From assembly GCF_009668025.1 (NCBI RefSeq), contig NZ_WJXZ01000006.1, positions 124,001-188,000 of the forward strand: a DNA stretch of 64,000 nucleotides. The letters run 5' to 3'. Of this stretch, positions 9,150 through 17,072 are shown in pieces (positions within the stretch are counted from its first letter, which is position 1; each line of letters begins with the position of its first letter). The stretch is from Larkinella terrae. Its GTDB lineage: Bacteria > Bacteroidota > Bacteroidia > Cytophagales > Spirosomataceae. Below the pieces are notes generated by a model, which saw nothing but the letters and a program-made list of their open reading frames with translations, was not told the origin of the DNA and did not search any database. The position numbers and the translations under genes are program-made.

Positions 9150-10250
9150 ATGGTGAGAATTTTTACGGTGTTGTTTCTTTTTCTTGCATTGCATGAACAG
9201 GTTCTGGGGCAGGCAGTTTCGGATTCATTGAAACCGCAGCACCAATTGGGTTTTGCCTGGCAGCAGGGAATTGCAAAGTCAAACGAAGTCGTACCGGTTT
9301 CTCAGCATAGTCCGTTGGGCGTGGAGCTGTCGTACAGCCAGCTTAGTCTGGGTCGGCGGGCCTGGGAAAACTGCCAGTGTTTTGCCCGGGTAGGTGGATA
9401 CGTTAATTATTTTACGTTTCGCAATCCGGTGCCCTTAGGGCGAACGATGGGCGCGGGCCTGTTTTTTGAACCCTTGATTCACTATTCCGGAAAGTTGTAT
9501 TTTTCCGTTCGGGCGCTGGCTGGTCTGACGTACCTGACGCGTGTTTATGATCCCATAAAAAACCCTTCCAACAACCATTTCAGCATGCCGGTGAGCGCCC
9601 TGATCGGAGCCAGTTTTACCGCTCATTACCGGCTCAACAGTCAGTGGAACCTGGCGGTTGGGGCGGTTTACAATCATATTTCCAATGCCGGTACGCGGTT
9701 GCCGAATCAGGGTATGAACATTCCAACCGTAACGCTGGGCGCACAATACGCCCTGCAGCCGGTGGTTTTCCCCGATATTCGCCAGTGGCAACCCGCCCGG
9801 TTGACGCATCGCTGGATAAAGCGGGCGTTGCTGATGGGGTCGGTCCGCGTACTGCCCAAAACCGATAAAAAACCGGAAATGGCCCTGCCGGTATTTGGCA
9901 TCAATCTGGTCGGTGGTTACCGGGTGACCCGGAGTCACGCCTTTACGGCCGGATTTGAGCTGGTAGACGACCGGTATTTTAAAGAACAGGTAAAGACCTG
10001 GGGGCTAAAACGGGAAGTTGACACCCGCCAGGCAACGATCCTGGCGGGGTATGAGTTCTGGCAGGGGCGTTTTATCTTTGCGGCTCATCACGGCTGGAAT
10101 ATCATCCGCCCCCTGAAGTACAAACCGGCGACCTACCAACGGTACAATCTCCTCTACCGGTTCCGGAGCGGAATTACGATGGGAATGAGCGTGAAAGCCT
10201 ACGGCGAGAATACCAAAGGTTTCAGTTTAATGGCGGGATATACGCTGTAA
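9150..10250 (+). CDS. PagL-like lipid A 3-O-deacylase (acyloxyacyl hydrolase family)
   Basis: Predicted outer-membrane barrel enzyme removing an acyl chain from lipid A. A signal peptide (FTVLFLFLALHEQVLGQ) starts the 366-residue protein. The PagL hallmark, a His-x-Ser motif on a strand followed by a Gly/Asn turn, is seen as NHISNAG (His176, Ser178) and LPNQGMN. The first about 220 residues match the PagL barrel (for example FFEPLIHYSGKL and the strand LNLAVGAVYNHI-like region). The C-terminal third (after PVFGINLVGGYRVTR) is another barrel-like segment and makes the protein longer than classical PagL, which is near 170 residues. Catalytic assignment rests on the motif only. Confidence 0.75.
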   Translation: MVRIFTVLFLFLALHEQVLGQAVSDSLKPQHQLGFAWQQGIAKSNEVVPVSQHSPLGVELSYSQLSLGRRAWENCQCFARVGGYVNYFTFRNPVPLGRTMGAGLFFEPLIHYSGKLYFSVRALAGLTYLTRVYDPIKNPSNNHFSMPVSALIGASFTAHYRLNSQWNLAVGAVYNHISNAGTRLPNQGMNIPTVTLGAQYALQPVVFPDIRQWQPARLTHRWIKRALLMGSVRVLPKTDKKPEMALPVFGINLVGGYRVTRSHAFTAGFELVDDRYFKEQVKTWGLKREVDTRQATILAGYEFWQGRFIFAAHHGWNIIRPLKYKPATYQRYNLLYRFRSGITMGMSVKAYGENTKGFSLMAGYTL

Positions 10251-10342
10251 ATCCGGCAAAACCGCAATATATTCCACACGCACGAATCAGTTCGAATCCC
10301 CGCGCCAATCCCGCCGTTGACGGAAAATTTTTTCTATCGAAT

Positions 10343-11248
10343 GTGAAAAATGTGACTTATGCGGTATTCTATCGTATAGTAATTAGCAGGTTACATCACC
10401 AACTAAATTTATGGTTCATCGTGTTTGCATCTGAAGAAGCACTTTCTCTCGATGAAATATACAAAGCCCACAACCAAATCAATCAGCTAAAACTTGAATT
10501 GGAACGTGAAGCGTTGTTTGGAGAAGGGCAACTGCCGCAGGAAGAAGTAGATCGGCGGGAAAGACAGCATAATCTTTTGTATTTTCAGCTGGCCCAGACG
10601 GCTCGCAGCCTGAAGATCTATGATTTTATCGGACGACCTTTTTACCCCGCCACAACCGGCCTTTCGGATCGCCAGGTTTCCCTTGAAGTAGATCGGCTCC
10701 TGCTTTTGCTGGCCCACAACGGCATTGAAATCAATATTTCAGATCCCCACGCCAATGCCGATGACCGCAAACTGTATTCGTTTATCACTGACGTGGTATT
10801 CCGAAAGGAAATAAAGGAAATCCGGCTGCCGGGCATGTGTTTCAGTATCGACTACAATTATTACTGCCCGGATTATACCCACTCCTGTATTTTCATTGCG
10901 GAAGAATTGCTGACCGGTTTATTCGAGCGGGACTATGAGCGGCTGGAAGGCTGTCTGTCTTCGCATTTTTATATCAACAATAATCCCGGCGATGCCCTGT
11001 ATCCGCAGGTTCATTTCAAATTCAACGATTACCGGGCGTATGTAGATGACTATCAGTTAGTAGGCTGGACAATTGAAGATATCGAACTGGATGAAAATCA
11101 GCGAAAAGGGGTGGTTCATTTGGCGCTTCATTACGGCAAGAATAAAAAATCGCTGTTTACCGACAAAGGGAGTTTTGTTTGCTACGGAAACGAAAATAAC
11201 TGGTGGTTTATTCACCGCATCAACTGGCCCGGACTGGTTTTGGAATAA
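10343..11248 (+). CDS. Hypothetical protein, 301 residues
   Basis: No family recognised. The frame opens at a GTG (10343); an ATG two bases earlier is out of frame. The first 25 residues are basic and hydrophobic, and a later GTG at the IVFASEE segment is an alternative start. Residues 30-80 (LSLDEIYKAHNQINQLKLELEREAL) look like a coiled coil. The rest is an acidic, aromatic-rich domain with CFSIDYNYYCPDYTHSC, giving several closely spaced Cys, and a C-terminal sheet-like region ending GNENNWWFIHRINWPG, which resembles small NTF2-like or SnoaL-like folds; that resemblance is only impressionistic. The gene is convergent with the TIGR02757 gene and separated from it by 13 bp. Confidence 0.7.
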   Translation: MKNVTYAVFYRIVISRLHHQLNLWFIVFASEEALSLDEIYKAHNQINQLKLELEREALFGEGQLPQEEVDRRERQHNLLYFQLAQTARSLKIYDFIGRPFYPATTGLSDRQVSLEVDRLLLLLAHNGIEINISDPHANADDRKLYSFITDVVFRKEIKEIRLPGMCFSIDYNYYCPDYTHSCIFIAEELLTGLFERDYERLEGCLSSHFYINNNPGDALYPQVHFKFNDYRAYVDDYQLVGWTIEDIELDENQRKGVVHLALHYGKNKKSLFTDKGSFVCYGNENNWWFIHRINWPGLVLE

Positions 11249-11261
11249 ACCAGTCCGGAAC

Positions 11262-12089
11262 TTACATTTCTCCTTCAACTCCCAGGCCGAACAACGCAAA
11301 ATCGTACTTCACCGGGTCTGACGGGTCAAACGCTTTCAGGGTTTCGGTAAGTTCGGTCGCGGCTTTCCAGTCGGTTTGCGGGCGGGTCAGCAATCCCAGT
11401 TTCCGGGCCACGCGGCCAACGTGGACGTCGATTGGCATCACCAGTTGTTCCGGTTTGATGCGATGCCAGATTCCAAAGTCAACCCCCTGATTATCTGAGC
11501 GCACCATCCAGCGCAAAAACATATTCAGGCGTTTGCAGGACGAATTTCGGCCGGGTGTTGCAATGTGTTTGCGGGTTCGTTCCGGGAAAAAAGGATCACT
11601 GCAAAACCGGTCGTGGAACGTTTCGAGAAACGTTCCCACAGACTCAAATCCGTGATAGCTTTCGGATGATTGAATAGAAAAAGAATCTCCCGGACTCCAC
11701 GGGGCCGCTCGGTGATCCGTGGGTACGAAGGCGTCTTCCAGCGTTTCGTGTTGCTGGTAGTACGTATGAAAGAAGTGCAGAAAATACAGTGTATCCGTTG
11801 CGTTGAACGTGCGGTGTTTAAAGTCCAAAAACCGTTTAAGATCGGTTTCCTGGTGATTGAGGACAAAATCGTACGGAGCCCCGTCCATTCGCTCGATCAG
11901 TTCATTTGCTTTTTTAAGAATAACCGGCCGTTGTCCCCAGGCCAGCACGGCGGCCCAGAATCCCATGATCTCGATGTCCTGCTGCCGACTGAACCGGTGG
12001 GGAATACTGATCGGATCTTTGTCGATGAACGAACGCTGATTATACTGTTCGACCTTCTGATCGAGCAATTCTTTTACTGAATCGGACAT
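11262..12089 (-). CDS. TIGR02757 (DUF2400) family protein
   Basis: Conserved bacterial protein family of unknown biochemical role, about 270 residues. The start at 12089 (MSDSVKELLDQKVEQYN) is preferred because family members begin at this point with the KVEQYN and DPISIPH segments; the frame extends upstream to 12128. Recognisable blocks are DIEIMGFWAAVLAWGQR, SPGDSFSIQSSESYHGFES-like text, a CKRLNMFLRWMVR helix and IKPEQLVMPIDVHVGRVAR, the last of which recalls the C-terminal part of helix-hairpin-helix DNA glycosylases. A link to DNA repair is therefore plausible but unproven. The protein is cytoplasmic. Confidence 0.85.
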   Translation of the reverse strand: MSDSVKELLDQKVEQYNQRSFIDKDPISIPHRFSRQQDIEIMGFWAAVLAWGQRPVILKKANELIERMDGAPYDFVLNHQETDLKRFLDFKHRTFNATDTLYFLHFFHTYYQQHETLEDAFVPTDHRAAPWSPGDSFSIQSSESYHGFESVGTFLETFHDRFCSDPFFPERTRKHIATPGRNSSCKRLNMFLRWMVRSDNQGVDFGIWHRIKPEQLVMPIDVHVGRVARKLGLLTRPQTDWKAATELTETLKAFDPSDPVKYDFALFGLGVEGEM

Positions 12090-12167
12090 GTGAACGGTTT
12101 GGGCCGCTTCACCAAAAAGGTCGGCCAATGGAGAGAAACGGAATGCAACTTGCTGATTCGCCGACGG

Positions 12168-12389
12168 TTATTTGCTTTTACCTCCGCTCAAAACGTAAAC
12201 CACGCCCTGAGAAATTTTGGAGAAGACGGACACCACCACCGAAAAAATGGCCGTAAAAACCGAAATGAACGGATAAGAGAGGGTGAAAACCAGGCTCCAG
12301 ACTTTGTAGCCAGCCGTCGCTTTCATCTTGTCTTCCCGTTCTTTGTGCCGACGGGCAATGCGTTCGGCTTTTTGTTCAGGTGTAAGCAT
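12168..12389 (-). CDS. Small membrane protein, hypothetical
   Basis: A 73-residue protein with a highly charged N-terminal half (EQKAERIARRHKEREDK) and one or two hydrophobic helices (VWSLVFTLSYPFISVFTAIF and VVVSVFSKISQGVVYVL). It is likely a small inner-membrane protein with a cytoplasmic basic head. It sits between the TIGR02757 gene and a repeat-rich gap, on the same strand as both neighbours, and may be co-transcribed with the TIGR02757 gene 78 bp downstream. No family recognised. Confidence 0.6.
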   Translation of the reverse strand: MLTPEQKAERIARRHKEREDKMKATAGYKVWSLVFTLSYPFISVFTAIFSVVVSVFSKISQGVVYVLSGGKSK

Positions 12390-12408
12390 ATTAAGTAAAT
12401 AACGGAAT

Positions 12409-12569
12409 TTAGGGAGGATGGTTTGAATAAATGGTTGCTAATGGCAGAATGGTTTACATGGTTAAAAACGGTTTGAATGACTTGGTAGTTAGGTCGTTTT
12501 TACTTGTTAACTATCAACAATTTAACCATTAAAACCATCCAGCCATTTAACCATCAAGAGCCATTAAAA
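12409..12569. repeat. ATGGTT/AACCAT word repeats forming a hairpin
   Basis: The left part repeats ATGGTT-type words (12418-12470), the right part repeats AACCAT-type words (12525-12555), so the two halves can pair. The repeat fills the gap downstream of the LysM gene and may serve as its terminator. It is a third word family, distinct from the ATGATGAA and TGTCT repeats. Confidence 0.5.
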
Positions 12570-13625
12570 TCATGGCATCAAATAACTAACCTCAGCTCGA
12601 AAACGCCGATCGGCGGGAGAAAGTTTCTCGAAGGCTCGGGCTGAAATCTTGACGATCACCTTATCATTGACGCTGGTGTCGGGCAGGCGGCCGATGATTT
12701 TCACCCAGATGGATTGCTGGTTCATGTCATTTCGGACCAAAACGAGGGTGCCGACCGGAGCGGTTCGGTGCAACCCGAGGTATTTACTGGAGTTACCGGA
12801 ATTTTCGATGATTTCGGCCATACCGATTTCGGAAATCCGGCGCGTATTGCCACCGGGATTCGGCAATGGGCCTGTATCGCCGGGGCGAATGATGCGGGGT
12901 TCCGACGGCGCAGCATTGGTAGATTCGGCTGCTGGGCGTTCGGCTTCGGCGGGTCGGGCGGGTTCTTCCTTCGGTGTCGTAGTCCGGGGTGGGGCAGGGC
13001 GTTCGGTTTTGGGCGAATCGTTGCGGGACGTACGCGAGCTTTCGGCCGACGAATCAGACCGGTGCGCGGGCGCGATGGCCGGTTTGGCCAGCGGCTCGCG
13101 GACGCGCCACGCTTTTTCCGAAACGATCAGCGGCTGTCCACTCACAATATGGTCGGACGATAGATTATTCCACTTGCGAACCTCATCCATTGACACGCCG
13201 TAGCGAGCAGCCAGGCTGTACAGCGTCTGGCCCGGTTCCACCTGGTGAATACCGCTGTTGGCTTCTTTAACGGTTTCCTGTTTTACTTCCCGTTCCTCCT
13301 GTTTCAGGAGTTCTTTCTCTTCCTTTTTAATCGCTTTGGTGACGGCTTTTTCTTCTTTTCGGGACAGGTTACTGGCGGGTACGCGCACGACCTGATCGTA
13401 CCGGAAATTTTCGGACATGCCGGGGTTAGCGTCTTTAATGGCCTGAACGGTCGTATTATATCTTCGGACCAGCGAATACAGCGTTTGGCCCTGTTCAACC
13501 CGGTGGAGCACGAACAATTTGCCATCCTTCTTTTCCATTCCGAGCGAATCCAGTCGAAACGGGTGGGCTTGAGTAACGATACTGGTCAGCCAGCCAGCAA
13601 ACAACAGCGGCATGAGTCGCTTCAT
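12570..13625 (-). CDS. LysM-domain protein with C-terminal double-psi barrel-like domain
   Basis: Secreted or periplasmic peptidoglycan-binding protein. The start is taken at 13625 (MKRLMPLLFAGWLTS, signal peptide ending QAH), giving 351 residues; it overlaps the stop of the upstream gene as ATGA. Two LysM modules are visible, HRVEQGQTLYSLVRRYNTT near residues 41-85 and HQVEPGQTLYSLAARYGVS near 125-170. Between them is a Lys/Glu-rich linker, and a Pro/Ala/Glu-rich linker follows. The last 85 residues (YLGLHRTAPVGTLVLVRN, VKIIGRLPDT) resemble an RlpA-like double-psi barrel, without clear lytic residues. The role is probably cell-wall binding or structuring. Confidence 0.82.
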   Translation of the reverse strand: MKRLMPLLFAGWLTSIVTQAHPFRLDSLGMEKKDGKLFVLHRVEQGQTLYSLVRRYNTTVQAIKDANPGMSENFRYDQVVRVPASNLSRKEEKAVTKAIKKEEKELLKQEEREVKQETVKEANSGIHQVEPGQTLYSLAARYGVSMDEVRKWNNLSSDHIVSGQPLIVSEKAWRVREPLAKPAIAPAHRSDSSAESSRTSRNDSPKTERPAPPRTTTPKEEPARPAEAERPAAESTNAAPSEPRIIRPGDTGPLPNPGGNTRRISEIGMAEIIENSGNSSKYLGLHRTAPVGTLVLVRNDMNQQSIWVKIIGRLPDTSVNDKVIVKISARAFEKLSPADRRFRAEVSYLMP

Positions 13626-14479
13626 GGCATTGAATTCAAATAATAACTGGTAATACACGTTGCAGTTGGTTGAAAAAGTATCTGGTTTTGCCAGACGCAG
13701 AAAAAGCCGTTTCCGAACAACGGCAGCGCGTTCGACTCGGACAGCGGTTGGGCGGTTTCCTGGTCCAGGCGCTGGTGTAACCAGATTGTTTGGAGACGGT
13801 CGGTGATCAACAGGTATGAGCGAAGCTGATCGTTTGTTTCACGATAATGATACGAAAAAATTAGTTTATCGCCAACTTCTAAATAGTCGATTGTTTCCAC
13901 GGCCTGATGGCTCGTAATTTTTTTTATAAACCGGTCGACGACCGGCCACCAGGCGCTTGATGTCGTGTATGAAACGGGAAAATGCAAACGGGAATTGTGA
14001 ACCGCTGCCGGATTTTCGGCGGTTTCGATTGGTTCGCCGTCGTTCAGACGAAAAGCTACCACCGGAGCCGGGGCCGTGTCGGTGAGTGAGGCCCGTTTCG
14101 CCCAAACCCGCTCGGCATTGGCGCTGATTAGCACGTGCCGGGGCCATTCCCAGCGCGACTGACCGGTTTTCAGGTCTATCCGTCCGAGCGCCGTCGGAAC
14201 TGGCAAGCGGTTATTGTCAAAGCGGTGGTACAGCGCAAAACCGTTCCAGATACCGACCAGTGACGAGTGAAAGGGGAGGTGCGGTTTTTGTTCGGAACGG
14301 ATTTTTCCGGTCGGCAAATCCACCGACACCAGCTCAAGCGTTTGGGATTCCCGGCTTCGTAATTCGGCGACAAACTGGCCCGGACTGGCGTCGATCTGCT
14401 CAAAAACCAGCCGCCAAACCGGGTTCGAAAACTGTAGTTGAAAAGCGAAAGGCAACTGATTCTGGGGTGTGTCGGTCAT
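13622..14479 (-). CDS. DUF4905-like hypothetical protein
   Basis: A 285-residue cytoplasmic protein that looks like a DUF4905 member, a Bacteroidota family of unknown function; the family name is from memory of its N-terminal pattern and is tentative. It has no signal peptide. Repeating blocks ending in aromatic or D-x-K-T-G turns (VDLPTGKIRSEQ, IDLKTGQSRWEW, LNDGEPIETAE) suggest a beta-propeller-like or WD-like sheet arrangement. Its stop overlaps the start of the LysM gene by 4 bp, so the two are translationally coupled and probably transcribed together. The divergent neighbour is kdsB. Confidence 0.6.
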   Translation of the reverse strand: MTDTPQNQLPFAFQLQFSNPVWRLVFEQIDASPGQFVAELRSRESQTLELVSVDLPTGKIRSEQKPHLPFHSSLVGIWNGFALYHRFDNNRLPVPTALGRIDLKTGQSRWEWPRHVLISANAERVWAKRASLTDTAPAPVVAFRLNDGEPIETAENPAAVHNSRLHFPVSYTTSSAWWPVVDRFIKKITSHQAVETIDYLEVGDKLIFSYHYRETNDQLRSYLLITDRLQTIWLHQRLDQETAQPLSESNALPLFGNGFFCVWQNQILFQPTATCITSYYLNSMP

Positions 14480-14574
14480 TCTGAATGGGGCTCATTGCAA
14501 GATTCAGAACCCTACTTATTCCATTCTAACCAGAGTTCCGAGTATCTTGCGCCAAAAATACCGAAAATCATCGA

Positions 14575-15303
14575 ATGAATATCCTCGGAATTATCCCGGC
14601 CCGTTACGCGTCAAGCCGTTTCCACGCCAAAGCTTTGGCCGATATCGCCGGAAAAACCATGATTCAACGCGTCGTGGAACAATCCTGGAAGGCGAAATCG
14701 CTCAGCCGGGTGGTGGTTGCCACCGATCATGCAGCCATTGCCGAACAGGTACGTTCCTTTGGCGGAGAGGTGATCATGACCTCGGAACACCACCAGAGCG
14801 GTACCGACCGGTGTTTCGAAGCGATGCAGATTGCCAATGATTCGTTTGACTATGTGATTAACATTCAGGGTGATGAGCCTTTTATCAAACCCGAGCAAAT
14901 TGATCTGCTGGCATCGGTTTTAGACGGAAATACCGAACTGGCCACGCTGGTTAAAAAGATCGATGATCCGGCGGTTTTGTTTAATACCAGCACGCCGAAA
15001 GTCGTACTGAACAGTCGGGGAGAAGCCTTGTATTTTAGCCGCCAGACGCTTCCGTATCTGCGGGAACGCCAGCCGGAAGAGTGGTTACAACACCATACGT
15101 TTTACAAACACATCGGCATATATGCTTATCGGTCCGATATTCTGGCCCAAATTACACAACTGCCCCAATCATTACTGGAGAAAGCCGAAGCTCTCGAACA
15201 ACTACGCTGGCTCGAAAACGGCTACCGGATTCGTTGCGTGGTAACCGAACTGGATAGTTACGGAATCGACACCCCGGAGGATCTGGAACGGTTGTCGAAA
15301 TAA
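14575..15303 (+). CDS. kdsB: 3-deoxy-manno-octulosonate cytidylyltransferase (CMP-KDO synthetase)
   Basis: Activates KDO with CTP to CMP-KDO for the inner core of lipopolysaccharide, in the cytoplasm. The 242 residues match the usual length. The nucleotide-binding N-terminus reads IIPARYASSRF followed by ADIAGKTMIQRV (the family usually has ASTRFPGKPL here, so HAKAL is a slight variant), and VVATDHAAIAEQV, SEHHQSGTDRC and NIQGDEPFIKPEQI are the substrate- and metal-binding signatures. HIGIYAYR and YGIDTPEDLERL close the domain. It supports a lipopolysaccharide-bearing outer membrane and fits with the PagL-like gene. It stands alone on the plus strand. Confidence 0.95.
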   Translation: MNILGIIPARYASSRFHAKALADIAGKTMIQRVVEQSWKAKSLSRVVVATDHAAIAEQVRSFGGEVIMTSEHHQSGTDRCFEAMQIANDSFDYVINIQGDEPFIKPEQIDLLASVLDGNTELATLVKKIDDPAVLFNTSTPKVVLNSRGEALYFSRQTLPYLRERQPEEWLQHHTFYKHIGIYAYRSDILAQITQLPQSLLEKAEALEQLRWLENGYRIRCVVTELDSYGIDTPEDLERLSK

Positions 15304-15532
15304 GCGGTACGATTTCACTCTATCCGTATTCACCTATTGCCGCGTTGGACGATTCATGATCGACGAACGGCCTGACCCTGAATTGATAAGGAATGAATCC
15401 ACGCTTTACCACTTGCTTGGTGAAGCGGTTTTATCTCTATTGAAGATTTTATAGACACATATTAATATTTCGGCATTTGAGCTTGTTGAAATGCTTCAAT
15501 AAGTCTATCATTACGAATTATCGGACAACGTT

Positions 15533-16201
15533 ATGACAATGAAAAGATTTTTTATCAGCTCTATCCTGGCTCTTGCCATTGCATTCCAGGCCTGCGTGCA
15601 GGACCACGTTCCTGTTACTCACCTTGTACTTCAACCCGATGCAGTGGCAGGGAAGGATGCACTTTTTTCAAGTGGATCACCCACAATAGTTTATGGAAAT
15701 GTACAAGACTTGTTTTTCTCAGCTGTTGACAATACGATTCCCATAGTAAGCCGTGCCATCAGCCGATCCGCAGTCCAATTTGATTTAAGTAGCATTCCGG
15801 AGAATTCCGTAATTCAGGAAGCACATCTATTCTTATATTTTAATCCGACCTCACCCTACCTGAGCTTAGGTGGCAACAATACCGGACACGTCGGCGACAA
15901 TGCCTTTTTCATCCAAAAAACGACTACACCTTGGGATGAAAGCACAGTTACCTGGGAAACGCAACCTCAAAGTACCACCGTAAACCAGGTTTCGGTGCCA
16001 GCTGCCTCATCGCCTACTCAGGACTACGTCATTGATGTTACCAAGATTGTGCAGGACATGGTTAATAACAAGGCTACCGATTATGGATTTTTCATGAGAC
16101 ATCAAATTGAGACGCCCGAAAAAGTGACTTTTATCGCATCCAGCGACCACCCCAACGCAGCCCTGCACCCGAAGCTTGAGGTGAATTACGTAAGCAAGTA
16201 A
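15533..16201 (+). CDS. DNRLRE-domain lipoprotein
   Basis: Exported lipoprotein of 222 residues: signal peptide (RFFISSILALAIAFQ) with lipobox and Cys21 in FQACVQD. The mature part is a single DNRLRE-type beta-sandwich, shown by SAVQFDLSSIPENSVIQEAHLFLY, the central TTPWDESTVTWETQP motif and the ending DVTKIVQDMVNN followed by YGFFMRHQ. Such domains occur in surface and cell-wall-associated proteins; the ligand is unknown. Codon use is a little more A/T-rich than neighbouring genes. It is followed by a 27-bp perfect inverted repeat about 210 bp downstream. Confidence 0.8.
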   Translation: MTMKRFFISSILALAIAFQACVQDHVPVTHLVLQPDAVAGKDALFSSGSPTIVYGNVQDLFFSAVDNTIPIVSRAISRSAVQFDLSSIPENSVIQEAHLFLYFNPTSPYLSLGGNNTGHVGDNAFFIQKTTTPWDESTVTWETQPQSTTVNQVSVPAASSPTQDYVIDVTKIVQDMVNNKATDYGFFMRHQIETPEKVTFIASSDHPNAALHPKLEVNYVSK

Positions 16202-16411
16202 ACTACTTATTGGGAGAGTCAAGGTTTAAAAAATAGTGTAAAATTCACGTGTGGAAAAACCGGCTGAGATACCGAAACTGGTAGATTTCGAGGTGATTTG
16301 GTTTTTTGCGAACTTAGATAAGGTTTCTTACCTCCTGATCAAACCGGCCGATGACTCTGTTGGCTCGCCGGTTCAAGCGCTTATTGATTTCTGGTCTTTC
16401 CTGTTTATTCT

Positions 16412-16468
16412 GAATGCTCCGTTAGATTTTAATCAAATGAAATTTGATTAAAATCTAACGGAGCATTC
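16412..16468. terminator. 27-bp perfect inverted repeat
   Basis: Arms 16412-16438 and 16442-16468 are perfectly complementary with a 3-nt GAA loop (outer sequence GAATGCTCCG). The position just past the convergent 16470-16748 gene fits a bidirectional terminator, although the stem is unusually long and perfect. Confidence 0.65.
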
Positions 16469-16469
16469 T

Positions 16470-16748
16470 TCAATATCCCCTTTCTGCTTTCTGGGTAAAA
16501 CGATCAATGGTAGACTGTTCCTGACTGCTACTAGCTGGAGCAACCGATTTTGTTTCCCTCGAAAATAGGATTGTCAGGGTTATCGCGCCTTTTTCTCCGC
16601 TCGTTGTGGTTATTTGTACCGGTTGATAACCACTCGAAAGTATTTCAGCAATGCCCTTGTCTTGATCCCATTCAATGGGATCATACGCCCCCTCGGGATT
16701 TGGCTGAACGTTATGGATTAAGGTTATAATTCGGTATTCAGTGGCCAT
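16470..16748 (-). CDS. Small hypothetical protein
   Basis: A 92-residue cytoplasmic protein (begins ATEYRIITLIHNVQP). Strand-like segments ITLIHNV, PVQITTTSGEKGAITLTILFSR suggest a small beta-alpha fold, followed by a Ser/Gln-rich tail that ends in YQRY-less GY. Its stop abuts the long inverted repeat, and a TAnnTTTG box (16836-16843, minus strand) lies 88 bp upstream of its ATG, which supports it as a real gene. No family recognised. Confidence 0.6.
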   Translation of the reverse strand: MATEYRIITLIHNVQPNPEGAYDPIEWDQDKGIAEILSSGYQPVQITTTSGEKGAITLTILFSRETKSVAPASSSQEQSTIDRFTQKAERGY

Positions 16749-16835
16749 GTGATTGAGAAATATAGAAAGTTGATTACAATGAATTCAAATACGGACAACC
16801 ATTCCCACGCTGGAATGTACCGAGACTGTATTTGC

Positions 16836-16843
16836 CAAAATTA
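16836..16843 (-). promoter_or_regulatory. -7 promoter box for the 16470-16748 gene
   Basis: TAATTTTG on the minus strand, matching TAnnTTTG, 88 bp upstream of the ATG at 16748. Confidence 0.4.
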
Positions 16844-16905
16844 GAAGTATTTTCCGAATTAAAGGAAGAGGAATGACCGAATGAAGGGAATCAGTTGAGT
16901 ATAGC

Positions 16906-16913
16906 TATCTTTG
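16906..16913 (+). promoter_or_regulatory. -7 promoter box for porX
   Basis: TATCTTTG on the plus strand, matching TAnnTTTG; it lies 159 bp upstream of the porX ATG, predicting a long untranslated leader. Confidence 0.45.
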
Positions 16914-17072
16914 GCCGCGTAGTTCACAGGCAACGGCATTCGGAGCGTTTTCGAAAACAACGATGCTCTTTAATTCTTAAAAACTGTTAAAATCGAACTG
17001 CCTAAACAGTTTCGGGCGTTACCATGTTGAACAAGGTAAGCTAATCAATCAAACCACACAGAATTTAGTATC

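Larger units (their letters stand above)
16749..17072. other. Divergent promoter region upstream of porX
   Basis: A 324-bp gap between a minus-strand small gene and porX. It holds two divergent -7 boxes (16836-16843 minus, 16906-16913 plus). The plus box would give porX a leader of about 150 nt. No small ORF or conserved RNA motif was recognised in the leader. Confidence 0.5.

Noticed and set aside
16251-16451. Plus-strand 66-codon open frame before the 27-bp inverted repeat
   Set aside because: Starts inside a gap with no promoter box and ends inside the left arm of the hairpin; sequence has no coding character.
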